A stretch of DNA of 64,000 bases from Gammaproteobacteria bacterium (GCA_021773395.1 JAJFKB010000014.1:350219-414218); one strand, 5' to 3'. Counted from the stretch's first letter, positions 48,740 to 60,372 are shown. Notes: generated by a model not told the origin, from the letters alone. Translations and numbers: made by a program.

Positions 48740-51172
48740 CTATTTGGTGCCTAATCCATCCGCAGCAAAATCATCCACCGCAATCAGTGCCATCACCTTG
48801 CTATCAAAGTCACGTAATTGCGCTGCCTGTTCCTTGCTGATAATGCCCTGCTTCTCGGCTTCATTAATCTGTGAAGGGGTATCCTCTGCGCTGATTTTTC
48901 CTTTGCGGTGAGCTTCAAAAACCTTCCGCTCCAGTGGTTTGACTTTAGCCGTTAACTCCAGTGCTTCCTGCAGCAAACCGAGCGGATTGCCGGGTTCACA
49001 GGTAGTGTAGATATCCTTGCATAATCGATCCCTGGAGCGACAGGGATTAATGACCAGTTCAGTGATCTGCTGGGCCAGATCATCAGCCGGGGAGAAGTAG
49101 CTGCGGCCCCTGGGGAAGATCATCATACGCAACAGTGCTGCGACCCAGCGGTTTGGGAAATTACGCAGAAAACTATGCAACTGTTCCTGCGCGTTGTACA
49201 GCAATTTACGGCAGGCCCATTCCACCATGGGTAGATCGACGCTCTGGCATCCCTGGTTCTCATAGTGTTTCAGCACCATCGACGCGAGATACATGGAACT
49301 CAACACATCACCCAGACGGGCTGACAGCAATTCCTTGCGCTTAAGCTCGCCGCCCAAAAACAGCATGGCCACATCGGAAGCCAGCGCGAAGGAGGCACTG
49401 TAGCGATTGATATGCTGATAAAAGCGGCGTGTGGCTCCGCGTGCCGGCACATCGTTAAAGCGAGCTTGCGTCAGGGCCAGCAGTAGCGAGCGTGCTGCAT
49501 TGCTCATGGCATAGCCGATATGCCCAAACAGCGCCTGATCAAATGCCTGAAGAGCCTGATCATTATCCTCATTCGCCAGTGCCTGCATCTCTTCAAACAC
49601 GAAAGGGTGGCAGCGGATCGCGCCCTGGCCAAAGATAATCAAACTGCGGGTTAAAATATTCGCCCCTTCAACGGTAATGGCAATCGGAATCGATTGATAG
49701 CTGCGCCCCAGATAGTTGTTCGGCCCCAACATAATGCCCTTGCCACCCTGTATATCCATGGCATCGTTCGCGACCTGTCGGCCCATCTCGGTATTGTGGT
49801 ATTTCAGAATCGCCGAGGGCACCGAGGGTTTTTCGCCCTGGTCCAGCGCCGCCAAAGTCGTTTCCAGCGCCGCCGTCATCATATAGGTGCTGCCGGCCAT
49901 ACGCCCCAGCACCTCAGCGACACCATGAAACTTGCCTATTGGCAAACCGAATTGTCGGCGAATACGTGCATAGGCTCCGGTAGCATAGACGGCCGCCTTA
50001 CTGGCGCCCACGGCATTGGAGGGCAGAGTGATGCCTCGGCCTACCGACAACTGCTCCACCAGCATGCGCCAACCCTGGCCCGCCATCTCTGGTCCGCCGA
50101 TAATAGCGTCCAACGGGATAAACACATCCTTGCCCTGGGTCGGGCCGTTCTGGAAGGGAATATTCAGCGGGAAATGGCGGCGGCCAATGGTCACGCCATC
50201 CAGCTTGGTCGATACCAATGCAGCTGTAATACCATATGCATCTTTATCACCCATCAGGTGTTCCGGGTCATACAGTTTAAAGGCCAGTCCTAAAACAGTC
50301 GCAATCGGTGCCAGCGTAATATAGCGCTTGTCCCAATTCAGGCGAATGCCGATCACCTCTTTGTCTTTGTACATCCCCTTGCACACCACACCGGTATCAG
50401 TAATGGCCGTCGCATCGGAACCAACACGCGGAGAAGTCAAAGCAAAGCAGGGGATTTCGGTGCCTTTGGCCAAGCGAGGCAAGTAATATTTTTTCTGCTT
50501 TTCCGTGCCATAATGCAACAATAACTCCCCCGGCCCCAATGAATTGGGCACGCCTACCGTCGATGCAGCAACCGTGCTGCGGCTCGACAGCTTGCACAGC
50601 ACCTTCGACTGAGCAAAAGCCGAAAACTCCAGCCCGCCATACTCCTTGGGGATGATCATCGCAAAGAACTTTTCCTTCTTCATAAAGGTCCAGATCTTCT
50701 TCGGCATATCTCCCAGCTCATGGGTGATTTTCCAATCATCCAGCAGAGTACACAGCTCTTCGGTTGGCCCTTCCAGAAAAGCCTGTTCCTCCTTGCTCAA
50801 TTTAGGTGCTGGCGTATCCATCAGCTTGGTCCAGTCCGGTGAGCCGGAAAACAGCTCGCCTTCCCACCAAACCGTTCCCGCCTCCAACGCCTCGCGCTCG
50901 GTATCGGACATGTTTGGCATCACCGTACGGGCAAATTTTATCAAGGGTTGTGTTACCCAGCGAATGCGTAGATCATCCACATTAAGTGAAGCAAAAAGAG
51001 CAAACATCACCCAGAGAAAAACCAGCCAACCCGGATGCGCCCCCCCAAAGCCGGTATAGGCCAGCAACACCGCTGCAATAGTCATGCTCGACTGCAACAG
51101 ATCCACACGGCGATAGGCGAGAGTGAAGACGGTGATAAGAAAGAGTAAAAACCAAAGGATGCCGATAAACAT
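48740..51172 (-). CDS. fadE: Acyl-CoA dehydrogenase FadE
   Basis: An 810-residue FadE, close to the 814 residues of E. coli. Two N-terminal membrane helices (about 1-65) come before the acyl-CoA dehydrogenase domains (FAMIIPKEYGGLEFSAFAQS; CFALTSPRVGSDATAITDTG; FGLPIGKFHGVAEVLGRMAG; MDIQGGKGIMLGPNNYLGR) and the DUF1974-type C-terminal region. It catalyses the first, FAD-dependent step of fatty acid beta-oxidation at the membrane. Codon third positions here are richer in C and G than in its neighbours. The 225-base gap beyond its 3' end (48515-48739) and the 289 bases upstream (51173-51461) hold no other gene. Confidence 0.95.
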   Translation of the reverse strand: MFIGILWFLLFLITVFTLAYRRVDLLQSSMTIAAVLLAYTGFGGAHPGWLVFLWVMFALFASLNVDDLRIRWVTQPLIKFARTVMPNMSDTEREALEAGTVWWEGELFSGSPDWTKLMDTPAPKLSKEEQAFLEGPTEELCTLLDDWKITHELGDMPKKIWTFMKKEKFFAMIIPKEYGGLEFSAFAQSKVLCKLSSRSTVAASTVGVPNSLGPGELLLHYGTEKQKKYYLPRLAKGTEIPCFALTSPRVGSDATAITDTGVVCKGMYKDKEVIGIRLNWDKRYITLAPIATVLGLAFKLYDPEHLMGDKDAYGITAALVSTKLDGVTIGRRHFPLNIPFQNGPTQGKDVFIPLDAIIGGPEMAGQGWRMLVEQLSVGRGITLPSNAVGASKAAVYATGAYARIRRQFGLPIGKFHGVAEVLGRMAGSTYMMTAALETTLAALDQGEKPSVPSAILKYHNTEMGRQVANDAMDIQGGKGIMLGPNNYLGRSYQSIPIAITVEGANILTRSLIIFGQGAIRCHPFVFEEMQALANEDNDQALQAFDQALFGHIGYAMSNAARSLLLALTQARFNDVPARGATRRFYQHINRYSASFALASDVAMLFLGGELKRKELLSARLGDVLSSMYLASMVLKHYENQGCQSVDLPMVEWACRKLLYNAQEQLHSFLRNFPNRWVAALLRMMIFPRGRSYFSPADDLAQQITELVINPCRSRDRLCKDIYTTCEPGNPLGLLQEALELTAKVKPLERKVFEAHRKGKISAEDTPSQINEAEKQGIISKEQAAQLRDFDSKVMALIAVDDFAADGLGTK

Positions 51173-51461
51173 GATGGAGTTTCCTTGTTATGTCTAGATA
51201 ACCTGGTTTTAGCGGAACAGCGCTTGCCAACGCAATAAATATGACTATACCGCAAGGTCTGTGGGGAGTGTAGTTTTTGTTGGTGTAGCATGCATGAGTA
51301 CATTCGACATAGTGGCAGAAATTAGCGATAGTGCACCTCCCTGATAAAAACAGAAAAATTAGGGATTTGGTTAGTTCTAATGTCACCTTATAGAAAGATG
51401 AACAGCGCTCAAACTAACCGTAATTCAAGCACATTTCCAGTGTCTTTGAAGTATCAATTAA

Positions 51462-51937
51462 ATGGATTTTGAAACAGATAACAAAGATGAAGATGTCATG
51501 AAAAATCAACAAGTTGAAATATTCCAGTCAGAAGACGGACAGACTCAGGTTGAAGTTTGTTTTGAAAACGACACGGTATGGCTGTCATAGGCACAACTGG
51601 TTGAGTTGTTTGATAAAATAAGAGAACCATTTCCGAGCACATAAGAAATATCTTCAAAGAAGGAGAGTTGCTGGAAGATGCAGTTGTCCGGAAATTCCGG
51701 ACAACTGCCGATGATGGAAAAACATATAAGGTTAATCATTACAATTTAAATGTGGTTATTTCCGTTGGCTATCGAGTTAAATCAGTGCGTGGCACCCAGT
51801 TCCGCGTCTGGGCCACTCAGCGTCTTCGAGAATATCTACTGCAAGGCTACAGCATCGATCAATGTCGTTTTGATCAAAATGCTGCGGAGTTGCAGCAAGC
51901 CATCGCGTTAATCCAAAAGGCTGAGAAACTAGAGTAG
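51462..51937 (+). pseudogene. Broken RhuM-family (virulence-associated, COG3943) gene
   Basis: Reading from the ATG at 51462 gives QQVEIFQSEDGQTQVEVCFENDTVWLS, then a TAG at 51588-51590 where the family has Gln, then AQLVELFDK. A one-base loss in the A-tract at about 51612-51622 then shifts the frame. The other frame continues EHIRNIFKEGELLEDAVVRKF to GTQFRVWATQRLREYLLQGY and stops at 51937. Intact members are about 330 residues, so the C-terminal part is missing as well. RhuM genes usually travel in genomic islands. Confidence 0.85.
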
Positions 51938-51968
51938 TAGAGGGATTTGATAATAGTCGACAACCTAT

Positions 51969-52907
51969 TCATTCCGCGTTATCGCGAAGCGCGACCTTAA
52001 GAAACTGCGTGAGTGCCTGCACCTTCGGCGTACGATGAATGTCGCGATGGGTGACTAGCCATAAATCTGAATTCCATTCCTCTGGTGGTGCAAACAGGGG
52101 GTTGAGCTTTTTACTGTATTGCGCCAACCAACAGCTTATCGGTGCCACACCTATGTCTGATTCCGCCGCGTGCATCATCGAGTAAAAATCTGATGCACGA
52201 TAGAAAATTTGATCGGGCGGAACCTGTTTATGCAGCCATTCGATATAAGGTAAGTTGCTCATGTGCGCAATATTGGAAACAAAACGGTGCCCGGCCAAAT
52301 CATTCAGGCTTTTCATCCCTCCGTAGCGTTTAATGTACGCGGAAGAGGCATATAGTGTGGTCTGCATGTAGTTCAAGTGTTGCACAATATAGTCCGGGTC
52401 TTTAGGTTGTGCGCCTGGCCTGAGGCTAATGTGAGCCTCGCCATATTCGAGCTTGAAGATTCGCGCATCGACCACCAATTCAATACGAATTTCCGGATGG
52501 CGTTGCTGGAATTGACCAAGGATTGGAGTTAGCTTGGGCGACAGGCTGTTTACCGTTGTCACTACCACTGAGCCGGTCAATTGATCATCTGCACCAGCCA
52601 GCTGACCCATTAAACGATCGAATTCCTCCTGGGTGCGTGATGCCGTCGATAGTAGGATCTGCCCGGCATCGGTTGGAGTATAGCCCCGAGCATGTCGGTG
52701 AAACAGGCGGGTGTTCAAACGCTGTTCGAGGGAGTCTATGCGTCTTAATACCGTGGAATGATGCACATCCAATTGCTCCGCTGCGGCGGATAGGGTGCCC
52801 AGGCGCGCTACCTGAAAAGCAAAGTGGATATCACTCCAGTCGTTGATTTTTGCTTTTATAACCGGTTTTCCTCGACCGCGGTTAGTCGCTTTTAAGTGTG
52901 CGTTCAT
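51969..52907 (-). CDS. LysR-family transcriptional regulator
   Basis: A 312-residue regulator. The N-terminal winged helix-turn-helix ([45 protein letters not shown]) is preceded by a basic tail, and a LysR substrate domain follows. It is divergent from the FMN reductase gene, with 108 bases between them, so it probably controls that gene and itself. TGCAC half-sites occur at 52908, 52921 and (inverted) about 52951. The ATG at 52907 is preferred; 52913 is an alternative. Confidence 0.9.
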   Translation of the reverse strand: MNAHLKATNRGRGKPVIKAKINDWSDIHFAFQVARLGTLSAAAEQLDVHHSTVLRRIDSLEQRLNTRLFHRHARGYTPTDAGQILLSTASRTQEEFDRLMGQLAGADDQLTGSVVVTTVNSLSPKLTPILGQFQQRHPEIRIELVVDARIFKLEYGEAHISLRPGAQPKDPDYIVQHLNYMQTTLYASSAYIKRYGGMKSLNDLAGHRFVSNIAHMSNLPYIEWLHKQVPPDQIFYRASDFYSMMHAAESDIGVAPISCWLAQYSKKLNPLFAPPEEWNSDLWLVTHRDIHRTPKVQALTQFLKVALRDNAE

Positions 52908-53015
52908 GCACATAAGTTTTGCACTTATCCTGTTTATGTTCAAATATATTTTGTGCAGAATGATTCTATCGATTACGTAGTGACACAATTTTTCATTAAT
53001 AGATGGAGACATATC

Positions 53016-53636
53016 ATGCAAAAAACGACTAAACCGAAAATCCTTGCACTGTCTGGTAGCCTGCGCTCAAGTAGCTGGAATCAAAGCCTAGTAGAAAATG
53101 CAGTTAATGCGGCACGCCGTGCCGGTGCTGAGGTCACAATAATAAACCTCAATGATTTCCAAATGCCGCTGTTTTCAGAAGATCTGGAAAGCCAGAGTGA
53201 ACCCAGTGCCGCATTGAGTGCCTTACGCCAGTTATTCAGTCAGGCAGATGGCCTGATTATCGCCAGCCCCGAGTACAATGGTTCGCTTACCGCGGTGTTG
53301 AAAAACACATTGGACTGGTTATCTCGACCGGATCAACAGGGCGACACCTATAAGCCGAATTTTGATACGAAGGCTGTAGCCATCATGAGTACCTCCCCTG
53401 GGGGATTGGGCGGCATACGCGGCCTTAATCATCTACGTGAAATTATGAACAATCTGGGCAGTCTTGTGATACCTCAGCAGTTAGCGGTTCCTGCTGCCTA
53501 CGAAGCTTTTGACGAGCAGGGCAAGCTAACGAACAAGGTGCTATCGGATCGATTACAGTTAATTGCCGATAGTCTGGTCACTCAGTTGCTCTACCAATCT
53601 ACAAACAGCGTTCAACCGGTGAGGGCGGTATTATGA
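53016..53636 (+). CDS. NADPH-dependent FMN reductase family protein
   Basis: A 206-residue flavodoxin-like enzyme with [21 protein letters not shown] (phosphate loop), [29 protein letters not shown] and [14 protein letters not shown]. It reduces FMN, quinones or azo and chromate substrates with NAD(P)H. The start at 53016 follows GATGGAGA; the frame upstream runs into the divergent regulator. It overlaps the cytochrome b561 gene by 4 bases. Confidence 0.9.
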   Translation: MQKTTKPKILALSGSLRSSSWNQSLVENAVNAARRAGAEVTIINLNDFQMPLFSEDLESQSEPSAALSALRQLFSQADGLIIASPEYNGSLTAVLKNTLDWLSRPDQQGDTYKPNFDTKAVAIMSTSPGGLGGIRGLNHLREIMNNLGSLVIPQQLAVPAAYEAFDEQGKLTNKVLSDRLQLIADSLVTQLLYQSTNSVQPVRAVL

Positions 53637-54172
53637 ATACGGCGAAATATTCCTTGTCGCTCAGAGTTCTGCATTGGTCGATGGCAACATTGATTGTCAG
53701 TTTGTTAGCCTTGGGTTTTTATATGGCTGGTATTTCCGAGGAGGCACCAGACAAATACGAGCTCTACCCTTTGCACAAATCCCTGGGCATGCTTGTGATA
53801 TTCTTGCTCATGATCCGCTTGCCGACCCGCTGGCGCGGCCCTTTGCCCGAGAACCCATCTGCTTTGGCAGAGTGGGAGCAGCGGCTATCTCATCTGGTGC
53901 ATGTGCTACTTTATGTGGCGATGTTCACAACGACCTTTGCCGGTTATTTGATGTCGTCTTTCTATTCCGAAGCACATCCGATCGATATGTTTGGTTTATT
54001 CAGCATTCCCTTTATTACTGATAAAAGTGATGAAATTAGCGGTTATTTTCACAGGCTACATTCCGTCGGTGCATGGGGTTTTATTGTACTGCTGAACCTG
54101 CATATTGCCGGTGTGATCAAGCACCGTTTCTTTGACCTGCCCGAGAGCAATATCTTGCCACGAATGTTGTAG
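53633..54172 (+). CDS. Cytochrome b561 family protein
   Basis: A 179-residue four-helix membrane protein with heme-ligand His residues in the first ([13 protein letters not shown]), second ([18 protein letters not shown]), third ([14 protein letters not shown]) and last ([23 protein letters not shown]) helices. It transfers electrons to or from quinones. Its ATGA overlap with the FMN reductase suggests a shared redox task under the LysR regulator. Confidence 0.9.
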   Translation: MNTAKYSLSLRVLHWSMATLIVSLLALGFYMAGISEEAPDKYELYPLHKSLGMLVIFLLMIRLPTRWRGPLPENPSALAEWEQRLSHLVHVLLYVAMFTTTFAGYLMSSFYSEAHPIDMFGLFSIPFITDKSDEISGYFHRLHSVGAWGFIVLLNLHIAGVIKHRFFDLPESNILPRML

Positions 54173-54508
54173 CTGTAGATTGATCCGTTCGTCGGTGTAT
54201 ATTGGTGGATGGGTAAGATCGATATGGGAGGGGTTGCAACAGATCTATTGTCCAGTGGACAAAAAGATGGATATGACTCCGCTCAATGCCCTGGTTTGGA
54301 AGTAGGGTTAGTTTAGATTGGATTCTTCAATTAGCTAACCGCCAGCAGCTTCGTATACTGGTAGCAGGTGCTGCCAGGACGATCTGGGTGTTGATATCTC
54401 CCCCAATGGGTAAAGGTGGGGTGATTATGTTTTTGGAAGAATAATGGCGGTTCACATTTAACACGGAGTCCGAACGTTTAGATCTGAAGATGACAAGGAG
54501 ATAAGAAA
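54173..54508. other. Gap without a clear gene; odd palindrome at 54248-54262
   Basis: The 336-base gap holds TTGTCCAGTGGACAA, a 15-base palindrome around one central base that could be an operator. An ATG frame at 54286-54444 (52 codons) has no ribosome site and no recognisable product. Nothing else was seen. Confidence 0.4.
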
Positions 54509-54880
54509 ATGAAATCTTTAATCGTGGTGGTCAGTATTCTGTTTTCAATCAATGTTGCCCATGCAGGGCTTGAGGGCATGCAGGGTTGTGAGAACAAGGA
54601 ATATAGTTCCATCTGCAAGATTGACCGATTGAAAATAGGGTTGAAAACGCTTTCGGTCAAATGCGATACCAAGGATTCTCAGGCGGATAGCCATATCCAT
54701 TCGCACCCTTACCATGCCGCTTTATTATCGCAGCCTAATAGCGGTTATATGCTTGACCTGCTTAAAACCGCGAGAGTGCAAAAGCGGAGAGTGCGGGTTT
54801 TCTATAGTTGCCATTCAAAACATAATCCTGATGGTTGTAAGGACAAAAACTGCCGAAGGTTGAAAGGGATAGGGTTTTAG
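54509..54880 (+). CDS. Small secreted hypothetical protein
   Basis: A 123-residue protein with a good Sec signal peptide (LIVVVSILFSINVAHA, cut at about residue 19) and a strong AAGGAGA site. The mature part holds six or more Cys (some paired as CENKEYSSICK and CKDKNCRR) and a His-rich HIHSHPYHA segment, hinting at disulfides or metal binding. I recognise no family. Confidence 0.6.
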   Translation: MKSLIVVVSILFSINVAHAGLEGMQGCENKEYSSICKIDRLKIGLKTLSVKCDTKDSQADSHIHSHPYHAALLSQPNSGYMLDLLKTARVQKRRVRVFYSCHSKHNPDGCKDKNCRRLKGIGF

Positions 54881-54929
54881 TAACTATAATTAAGTTCCTC
54901 TAGACAAAACAAGGAAGGATTTTGTAAAA

Positions 54930-55000
54930 AAAAGGGACGCAATTATTTTGGTAGAAAACTAATTGGATAATTAGGTGAAAAATAATTGCGTCCCCTTTTT
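54930..55000. repeat. REP-like palindrome, copy 1
   Basis: GGGACGCAATTATTTT and its complement AAAATAATTGCGTCCC, 30 or so bases apart, form a long hairpin. This is one of four copies at 54.9-60.3 kb and the most diverged in the loop. It lies between the small secreted protein and the 3' end of katG. Confidence 0.85.
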
Positions 55001-55109
55001 GCGCGCAGTTATTGAGCTCTTCTCAGCCGGCGTCATTCATGACCATTTAATGACAGGAGTAGCGGCCACAAGTACCGCCATTCCTGTTTTCTAATCACTG
55101 CTAACAGAC

Positions 55110-57365
<2,256 letters not shown>

Positions 57366-57514
57366 TTATCGGGGCGTGGAAAAATAGTACTCTTAATCGG
57401 TATTACGAGTATACAAATGCATTGTTGCAGGCTGTCTGTCCACAATCTACTTAATTGTATTTATGCAAATTATAGATTTTAACTATTGCAGCTTTGCTGC
57501 TGCCATTAGAAGAG

Positions 57515-57586
57515 GAAAGGGGACGCAATTATTTTAATAGAAAACTGACTGGATAATTGCATGAAAAATAATTGCGCCCCCTTTCC
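57515..57586. repeat. REP-like palindrome, copy 2
   Basis: This has the same hairpin as copies 3 and 4: GGGGACGCAATTATTTT, a loop containing AATAGAAAACTGACTGG, and the complementary arm with one T-to-C change. It sits 58 bases beyond the terminator of the first PEP-CTERM gene, in the 337-base gap between that gene and katG. Confidence 0.9.
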
Positions 57587-57644
57587 GTTTTTTTAAATCG
57601 TAACAATGAGCCATGACAATCAATTTAGCAATTCCCAACAGCAA

Positions 57645-57672
57645 TAAAAAACCCCGCTTTGCGCGGGGCTTA
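57645..57672 (-). terminator. Terminator of PEP-CTERM gene 1
   Basis: On the minus strand GCCCCGC and GCGGGG pair around a short loop and are followed by six T residues, 16 bases after the gene's stop. Confidence 0.85.
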
Positions 57673-57687
57673 ATTTAATCTAAGAAA

Positions 57688-58398
57688 CTATGCTTTCTTG
57701 CGTCGTGCGAAGCCTAGTCCAGCGAGGCCGAGGCCGAATAGTGTAAGCGTACCTGGAATTGGCACCCGCTGCTGCCCTTCAAAGGATACTTCATCCCAAC
57801 TAACCGTGACCCCCTGTTGAAGATTAACGAGGCCACCATCTTCCCTAGTATATTGGATGACATAGTCAGTCCGCACGCTGGTAAAGTCTGGTAGCTGCGG
57901 TAAAACACTCTGATCAACTGGGGGGTTAAAGAAAAAGAGCGTTTGCCAAGGAACAAATTTAGTGTTGTACGAGGAGGCGCCCGGGAGTAGAGTTGCAGGA
58001 GAGTTATATTCCGGCGCGGTTACTGAGCCGGAGATCCCAGACAAATCGTAGTTCCAGACCTGGAACCAACCATTTGAACCTGAATATCTGCCTTGAGTGA
58101 CCGTCTGCGATGTAATCAACGGGTCATAATTCCACACTGCCCCATTACCCAGATCTAAACCAAAATCAATAACAGCAGTACTAAAGCAGCAAGCAGAGTC
58201 CTTAGGCGCGGCGGGATCGTAAGTCAGCCAAGCGGTCGCTGTATCGCCAACTGAAAATGGAGCCTCTCCATCGAGTGGTGAATTAATACCAGTAATGTCA
58301 CCGGAGAAATTGACGGTGACTGGTGTAGCGCTCGCGACTATTGGTAAGACTACAGCGCAGATTGCCAAGATAGTGCGCAAGTTAATTATTCTGAGCAT
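57688..58398 (-). CDS. PEP-CTERM secreted protein 1
   Basis: A 236-residue protein with a Sec signal (LAICAVVLPIVASA, about residue 24). The C-terminal sorting signal is VPIPGTLTLFGLGLAGLGF followed by RRKKA, that is, the PEP-like motif, a membrane segment and a basic end. The motif is PIPG rather than the canonical PEP. Exosortase is expected to cut there and release or modify the protein at the cell surface. The core is rich in Asn, Ser, Gly and aromatics and matches no family I recognise. A sigma-54-type promoter and an upstream element precede it. Confidence 0.88.
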   Translation of the reverse strand: MLRIINLRTILAICAVVLPIVASATPVTVNFSGDITGINSPLDGEAPFSVGDTATAWLTYDPAAPKDSACCFSTAVIDFGLDLGNGAVWNYDPLITSQTVTQGRYSGSNGWFQVWNYDLSGISGSVTAPEYNSPATLLPGASSYNTKFVPWQTLFFFNPPVDQSVLPQLPDFTSVRTDYVIQYTREDGGLVNLQQGVTVSWDEVSFEGQQRVPIPGTLTLFGLGLAGLGFARRKKA

Positions 58399-58528
58399 AA
58401 AAGCATTCCTCCAAAACTCTTCTGCACCACGAGTATAATTGATATCAGCGAGAACAAATTGTTAAGATCGCCAATGATAGCTAACCGCATGTGCGGTAGG
58501 ACTCTGATTTACATTAATTAGTTATAAG

Positions 58529-58543
58529 GCAAGAACCGTGCCG
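58529..58543 (-). promoter_or_regulatory. Sigma-54 promoter of PEP-CTERM gene 1
   Basis: The minus strand reads CGGCACGGTTCTTGC, with GG and GC spaced by ten bases as required for -24/-12 promoters. It lies 131 bases before the gene start. Confidence 0.75.
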
Positions 58544-58554
58544 ACTATAAAAAA

Positions 58555-58602
58555 CAATAACTTACATAAATGTAGACCTAAAAATGTAAAATAACCTGAC
58601 AC
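58555..58602 (-). promoter_or_regulatory. Conserved upstream element of PEP-CTERM gene 1
   Basis: The minus strand reads TGTCAGGTTATTTTACA, a 20-odd-base spacer, then TGTAAGTTATTG. It ends 12 bases before the -24 box. The same element stands before genes 2 and 3. TTACA and TGTAA form an inverted pair, which suggests a dimeric activator site. Confidence 0.7.
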
Positions 58603-58606
58603 TATT

Positions 58607-58680
58607 TGTGGGTATTTTAATAAATGAAAGGTATCACTAGGCCGCAGAACCGCTTAGGAAGCACAGAGAAGCATTGCAAT
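58607..58680. repeat. Shared flank repeat behind the upstream element, unit 1
   Basis: The stretch with GAAAGGTAT, CTAGGCCGCAGAACCGC and TAGGAAGCACAGAGAAG recurs at 61487-61574, and in weaker form at 59991-60074. All three copies lie just beyond the upstream element of a PEP-CTERM gene. Confidence 0.75.
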
Positions 58681-58700
58681 TGATAGGAAAGGGCAGTGAT

Positions 58701-58775
58701 AGGAAAGGGGACGCAATTATTTTAATAGAAAACTGACTGGATAATTGCATGAAAAATAATTGCGTCCCCCTTTTC
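58701..58775. repeat. REP-like palindrome, copy 3
   Basis: 17-base perfect arms GGGGACGCAATTATTTT and AAAATAATTGCGTCCCC. The bases just before it carry a partial tandem copy of its left edge (GATAGGAAAGGG). It directly precedes the terminase-like remnant. Confidence 0.92.
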
Positions 58776-58776
58776 G

Positions 58777-59118
58777 TTGACTGGATTTAAAAGGCACATT
58801 TCCAGAAATGTCGGCATGAATCGCGCAATATTTTTGATTTTGACGAATTACCCAGGCCACATGAGCGAAGCACAGCGGCTTATCTGGCGCGAGCTGGTAT
58901 CTGAATCAGTGTCAGGCGTTTTACGAGTATCGGACGGTATCCTGCTCGAAGTGGTTTGTGGTTTATTGGATCAGTATCGCAACGGCGAACCAGCGGCATG
59001 GCAGATGCAACTTCTCGTTAAGACGCTTGCAAGTTTAGGGTTTGCACCCGCTGAGCGGCACCGCTTAGGTGTTAAGCCACAGGGCAAGACTACAGACGAA
59101 TTCGAGCTTTTAAATTAA
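58777..59118 (+). pseudogene. Phage small-terminase-like (P27 type) remnant, copy A
   Basis: The core from the ATG at 58861 (85 residues) reads SEAQRLIWRELVSESVSGVL, then a helical part and LASLGFAPAERHRLGV, a pattern seen in P27-type small terminase subunits. Upstream, LDLKGT and a Lys/Arg/His stretch of the same family can be read only by allowing frame changes. Compared with copy B this copy lacks about 17 bases before the core. Most base differences between the copies change amino acids, so it is probably not under selection. Confidence 0.55.
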
Positions 59119-59125
59119 CAGGCAC

Positions 59126-59151
59126 AAAAAAGCCCCACCGAAGTGAGGCTT
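59126..59151 (-). terminator. Terminator of PEP-CTERM gene 2
   Basis: On the minus strand AAGCCTCAC, TTCG, GTGGGGCTT and a T-run form a hairpin 14 bases after the stop. An identical copy follows gene 3. Confidence 0.85.
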
Positions 59152-59164
59152 GATGTCATTGGAA

Positions 59165-59860
59165 TTACGCTTTCTTGCGTCGTACGAAGCCCAGTCCAGC
59201 TAGGCCGAGGCCAAAGAGAGCGAGGGTGGCGGGCTCGGGGACCGCTGCGGTTTGAAAGGTTAAAGTTAATCCATCTAAATCATTGTCGGACCCCGTGAAA
59301 TGTTCATAGATGACTCCCGTATTGGGGTACACACCGGATCCTGCCGAAAAATCGATCTCACCTGGATCTGGAAGAATGCTACCTCCAGGACTAATGCCTA
59401 CCAGCCCATCACTTAAGGAGATGTCGCCAAACTCGATTACAATGGTTCCCGTCGAGAACAGCTCGATTGAAAAGCTATTTGAGCCTGTATTGATAAACTC
59501 TGGTACGCCCACCCAAGACACTAGCATAGAGCTCGAATCCCCAGTAGCATCTACAGAACCCCCCGTACTAGGATTGAGGTCATCCCAAAGTCCAGCAATT
59601 CTTGGTTGATCACCCAGAAGCTCGGATGTGGATTCGCTGAAGTCAGTATCACCGCTGCCAAAAGTAATGTAACCGTTTGATCCCACAAAAATGCTGTTAT
59701 AGCCGAATCCCTGAAAATTAAATATGAAATCCAGGGCGACCGCCTCAAAGTCATCATCTGAAAGAGGCAGAACAACGGCCTGTGCGTATTGTTGAGGCAG
59801 CATTAATAATGCACCTAACAAAGCAGGAGAGAAAATTTTTCCACAAGTATTTTTAAACAT
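59165..59860 (-). CDS. PEP-CTERM secreted protein 2
   Basis: A 231-residue protein with a signal peptide (LLGALLMLPQQYAQA, about residue 28). Its core is acidic and rich in Gly, Ser and Asp, with FVGSNGYITFGSGDTDF and ISLSDGLVGISPGG, loosely like nidogen-type or secreted beta-rich proteins. The C-terminus is the canonical VPEPATLALFGLGLAGLGF then RRKKA. It should be sorted by exosortase. A perfect sigma-54 consensus and the shared upstream element precede it. Confidence 0.92.
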   Translation of the reverse strand: MFKNTCGKIFSPALLGALLMLPQQYAQAVVLPLSDDDFEAVALDFIFNFQGFGYNSIFVGSNGYITFGSGDTDFSESTSELLGDQPRIAGLWDDLNPSTGGSVDATGDSSSMLVSWVGVPEFINTGSNSFSIELFSTGTIVIEFGDISLSDGLVGISPGGSILPDPGEIDFSAGSGVYPNTGVIYEHFTGSDNDLDGLTLTFQTAAVPEPATLALFGLGLAGLGFVRRKKA

Positions 59861-59900
59861 GCTGGGTTTTCCTTTCTGAATGAAGCCTATAATTCATAAC

Positions 59901-59915
59901 GCAAATATTGTGCCA
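59901..59915 (-). promoter_or_regulatory. Sigma-54 promoter of PEP-CTERM gene 2
   Basis: The minus strand reads TGGCACAATATTTGC, an exact TGGCAC-N5-TTGC match, 41 bases before the gene start. Confidence 0.88.
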
Positions 59916-59926
59916 TACAATGAAAA

Positions 59927-59973
59927 CAACAACTTACAGAAAATCATAACCACAACTGTAAAATAATCTGACA
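59927..59973 (-). promoter_or_regulatory. Conserved upstream element of PEP-CTERM gene 2
   Basis: The minus strand reads TGTCAGATTATTTTACAG, then after about 20 bases TGTAAGTTGTTG. It ends 11 bases before the -24 box. Confidence 0.72.
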
Positions 59974-59990
59974 TTTACAAGGGGCTCTCT

Positions 59991-60074
59991 AATGAATGGC
60001 TTAAAGGTATTTGATGGTATTGCTAGACCGCAGAGGAGGCACAGAGGCTTAGCGATTACTAATACCACCTAACA
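59991..60074. repeat. Shared flank repeat, unit 2 (diverged)
   Basis: It contains GAATGGCTTAAAGGTAT, CTAGACCGCAG and GCTTAGCGATTACTAATACC. The last part is shared with unit 3 (61487-61574). Confidence 0.65.
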
Positions 60075-60091
60075 GAAAACCAGTGGGCTAT

Positions 60092-60190
60092 TGACCGCGA
60101 TCAGGTCAAGCTGGTGATCGATGCGCCTAGGTCAGTCTGTATTGTGAGAGATAATGCGACAATTAAAACCAAACCGGCATTGGAAAAACG
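60092..60190 (+). pseudogene. Short coding-like remnant, copy in unit 2
   Basis: One frame reads VKLVIDAPRSVCIVRDNATIKTKPALEKR. It matches the remnant at 61606-61719 (AIDAPRSVAVVRDDAKIKTK). It lacks a start, and a stop before the REP element is not clear. I do not recognise the parent protein; a phage origin is a guess from the neighbour. Confidence 0.4.
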
Positions 60191-60194
60191 GTGT

Positions 60195-60270
60195 AGGAAA
60201 GGGGACGCAATTATTTTAATAGAAAACTCACTGGATAATGGTATTAAAAAATAATTGCGTCCTCCTTTTC
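60195..60270. repeat. REP-like palindrome, copy 4
   Basis: The left arm is identical to copies 2 and 3; the right arm has one change (GTCCTCC). It again directly precedes a terminase-like remnant. Confidence 0.92.
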
Positions 60271-60372
60271 GTTGACTGGATTTAAAAGGTACATTTCCAG
60301 AAATGTCGGCATGAATCGCGCAATAATTTTGATTCGGACGAATTACCTTTAATTGGTGGTGCGCCAGGCCAC

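Noticed and set aside
49694-50293. 199-codon plus-strand frame opposite fadE
   Set aside because: It lies wholly within fadE, which is conserved along this stretch; the frame is due to codon bias.
54286-54444. 52-codon frame in the gap before the small secreted protein
   Set aside because: No ribosome site and no recognisable product; mentioned only as part of the gap.
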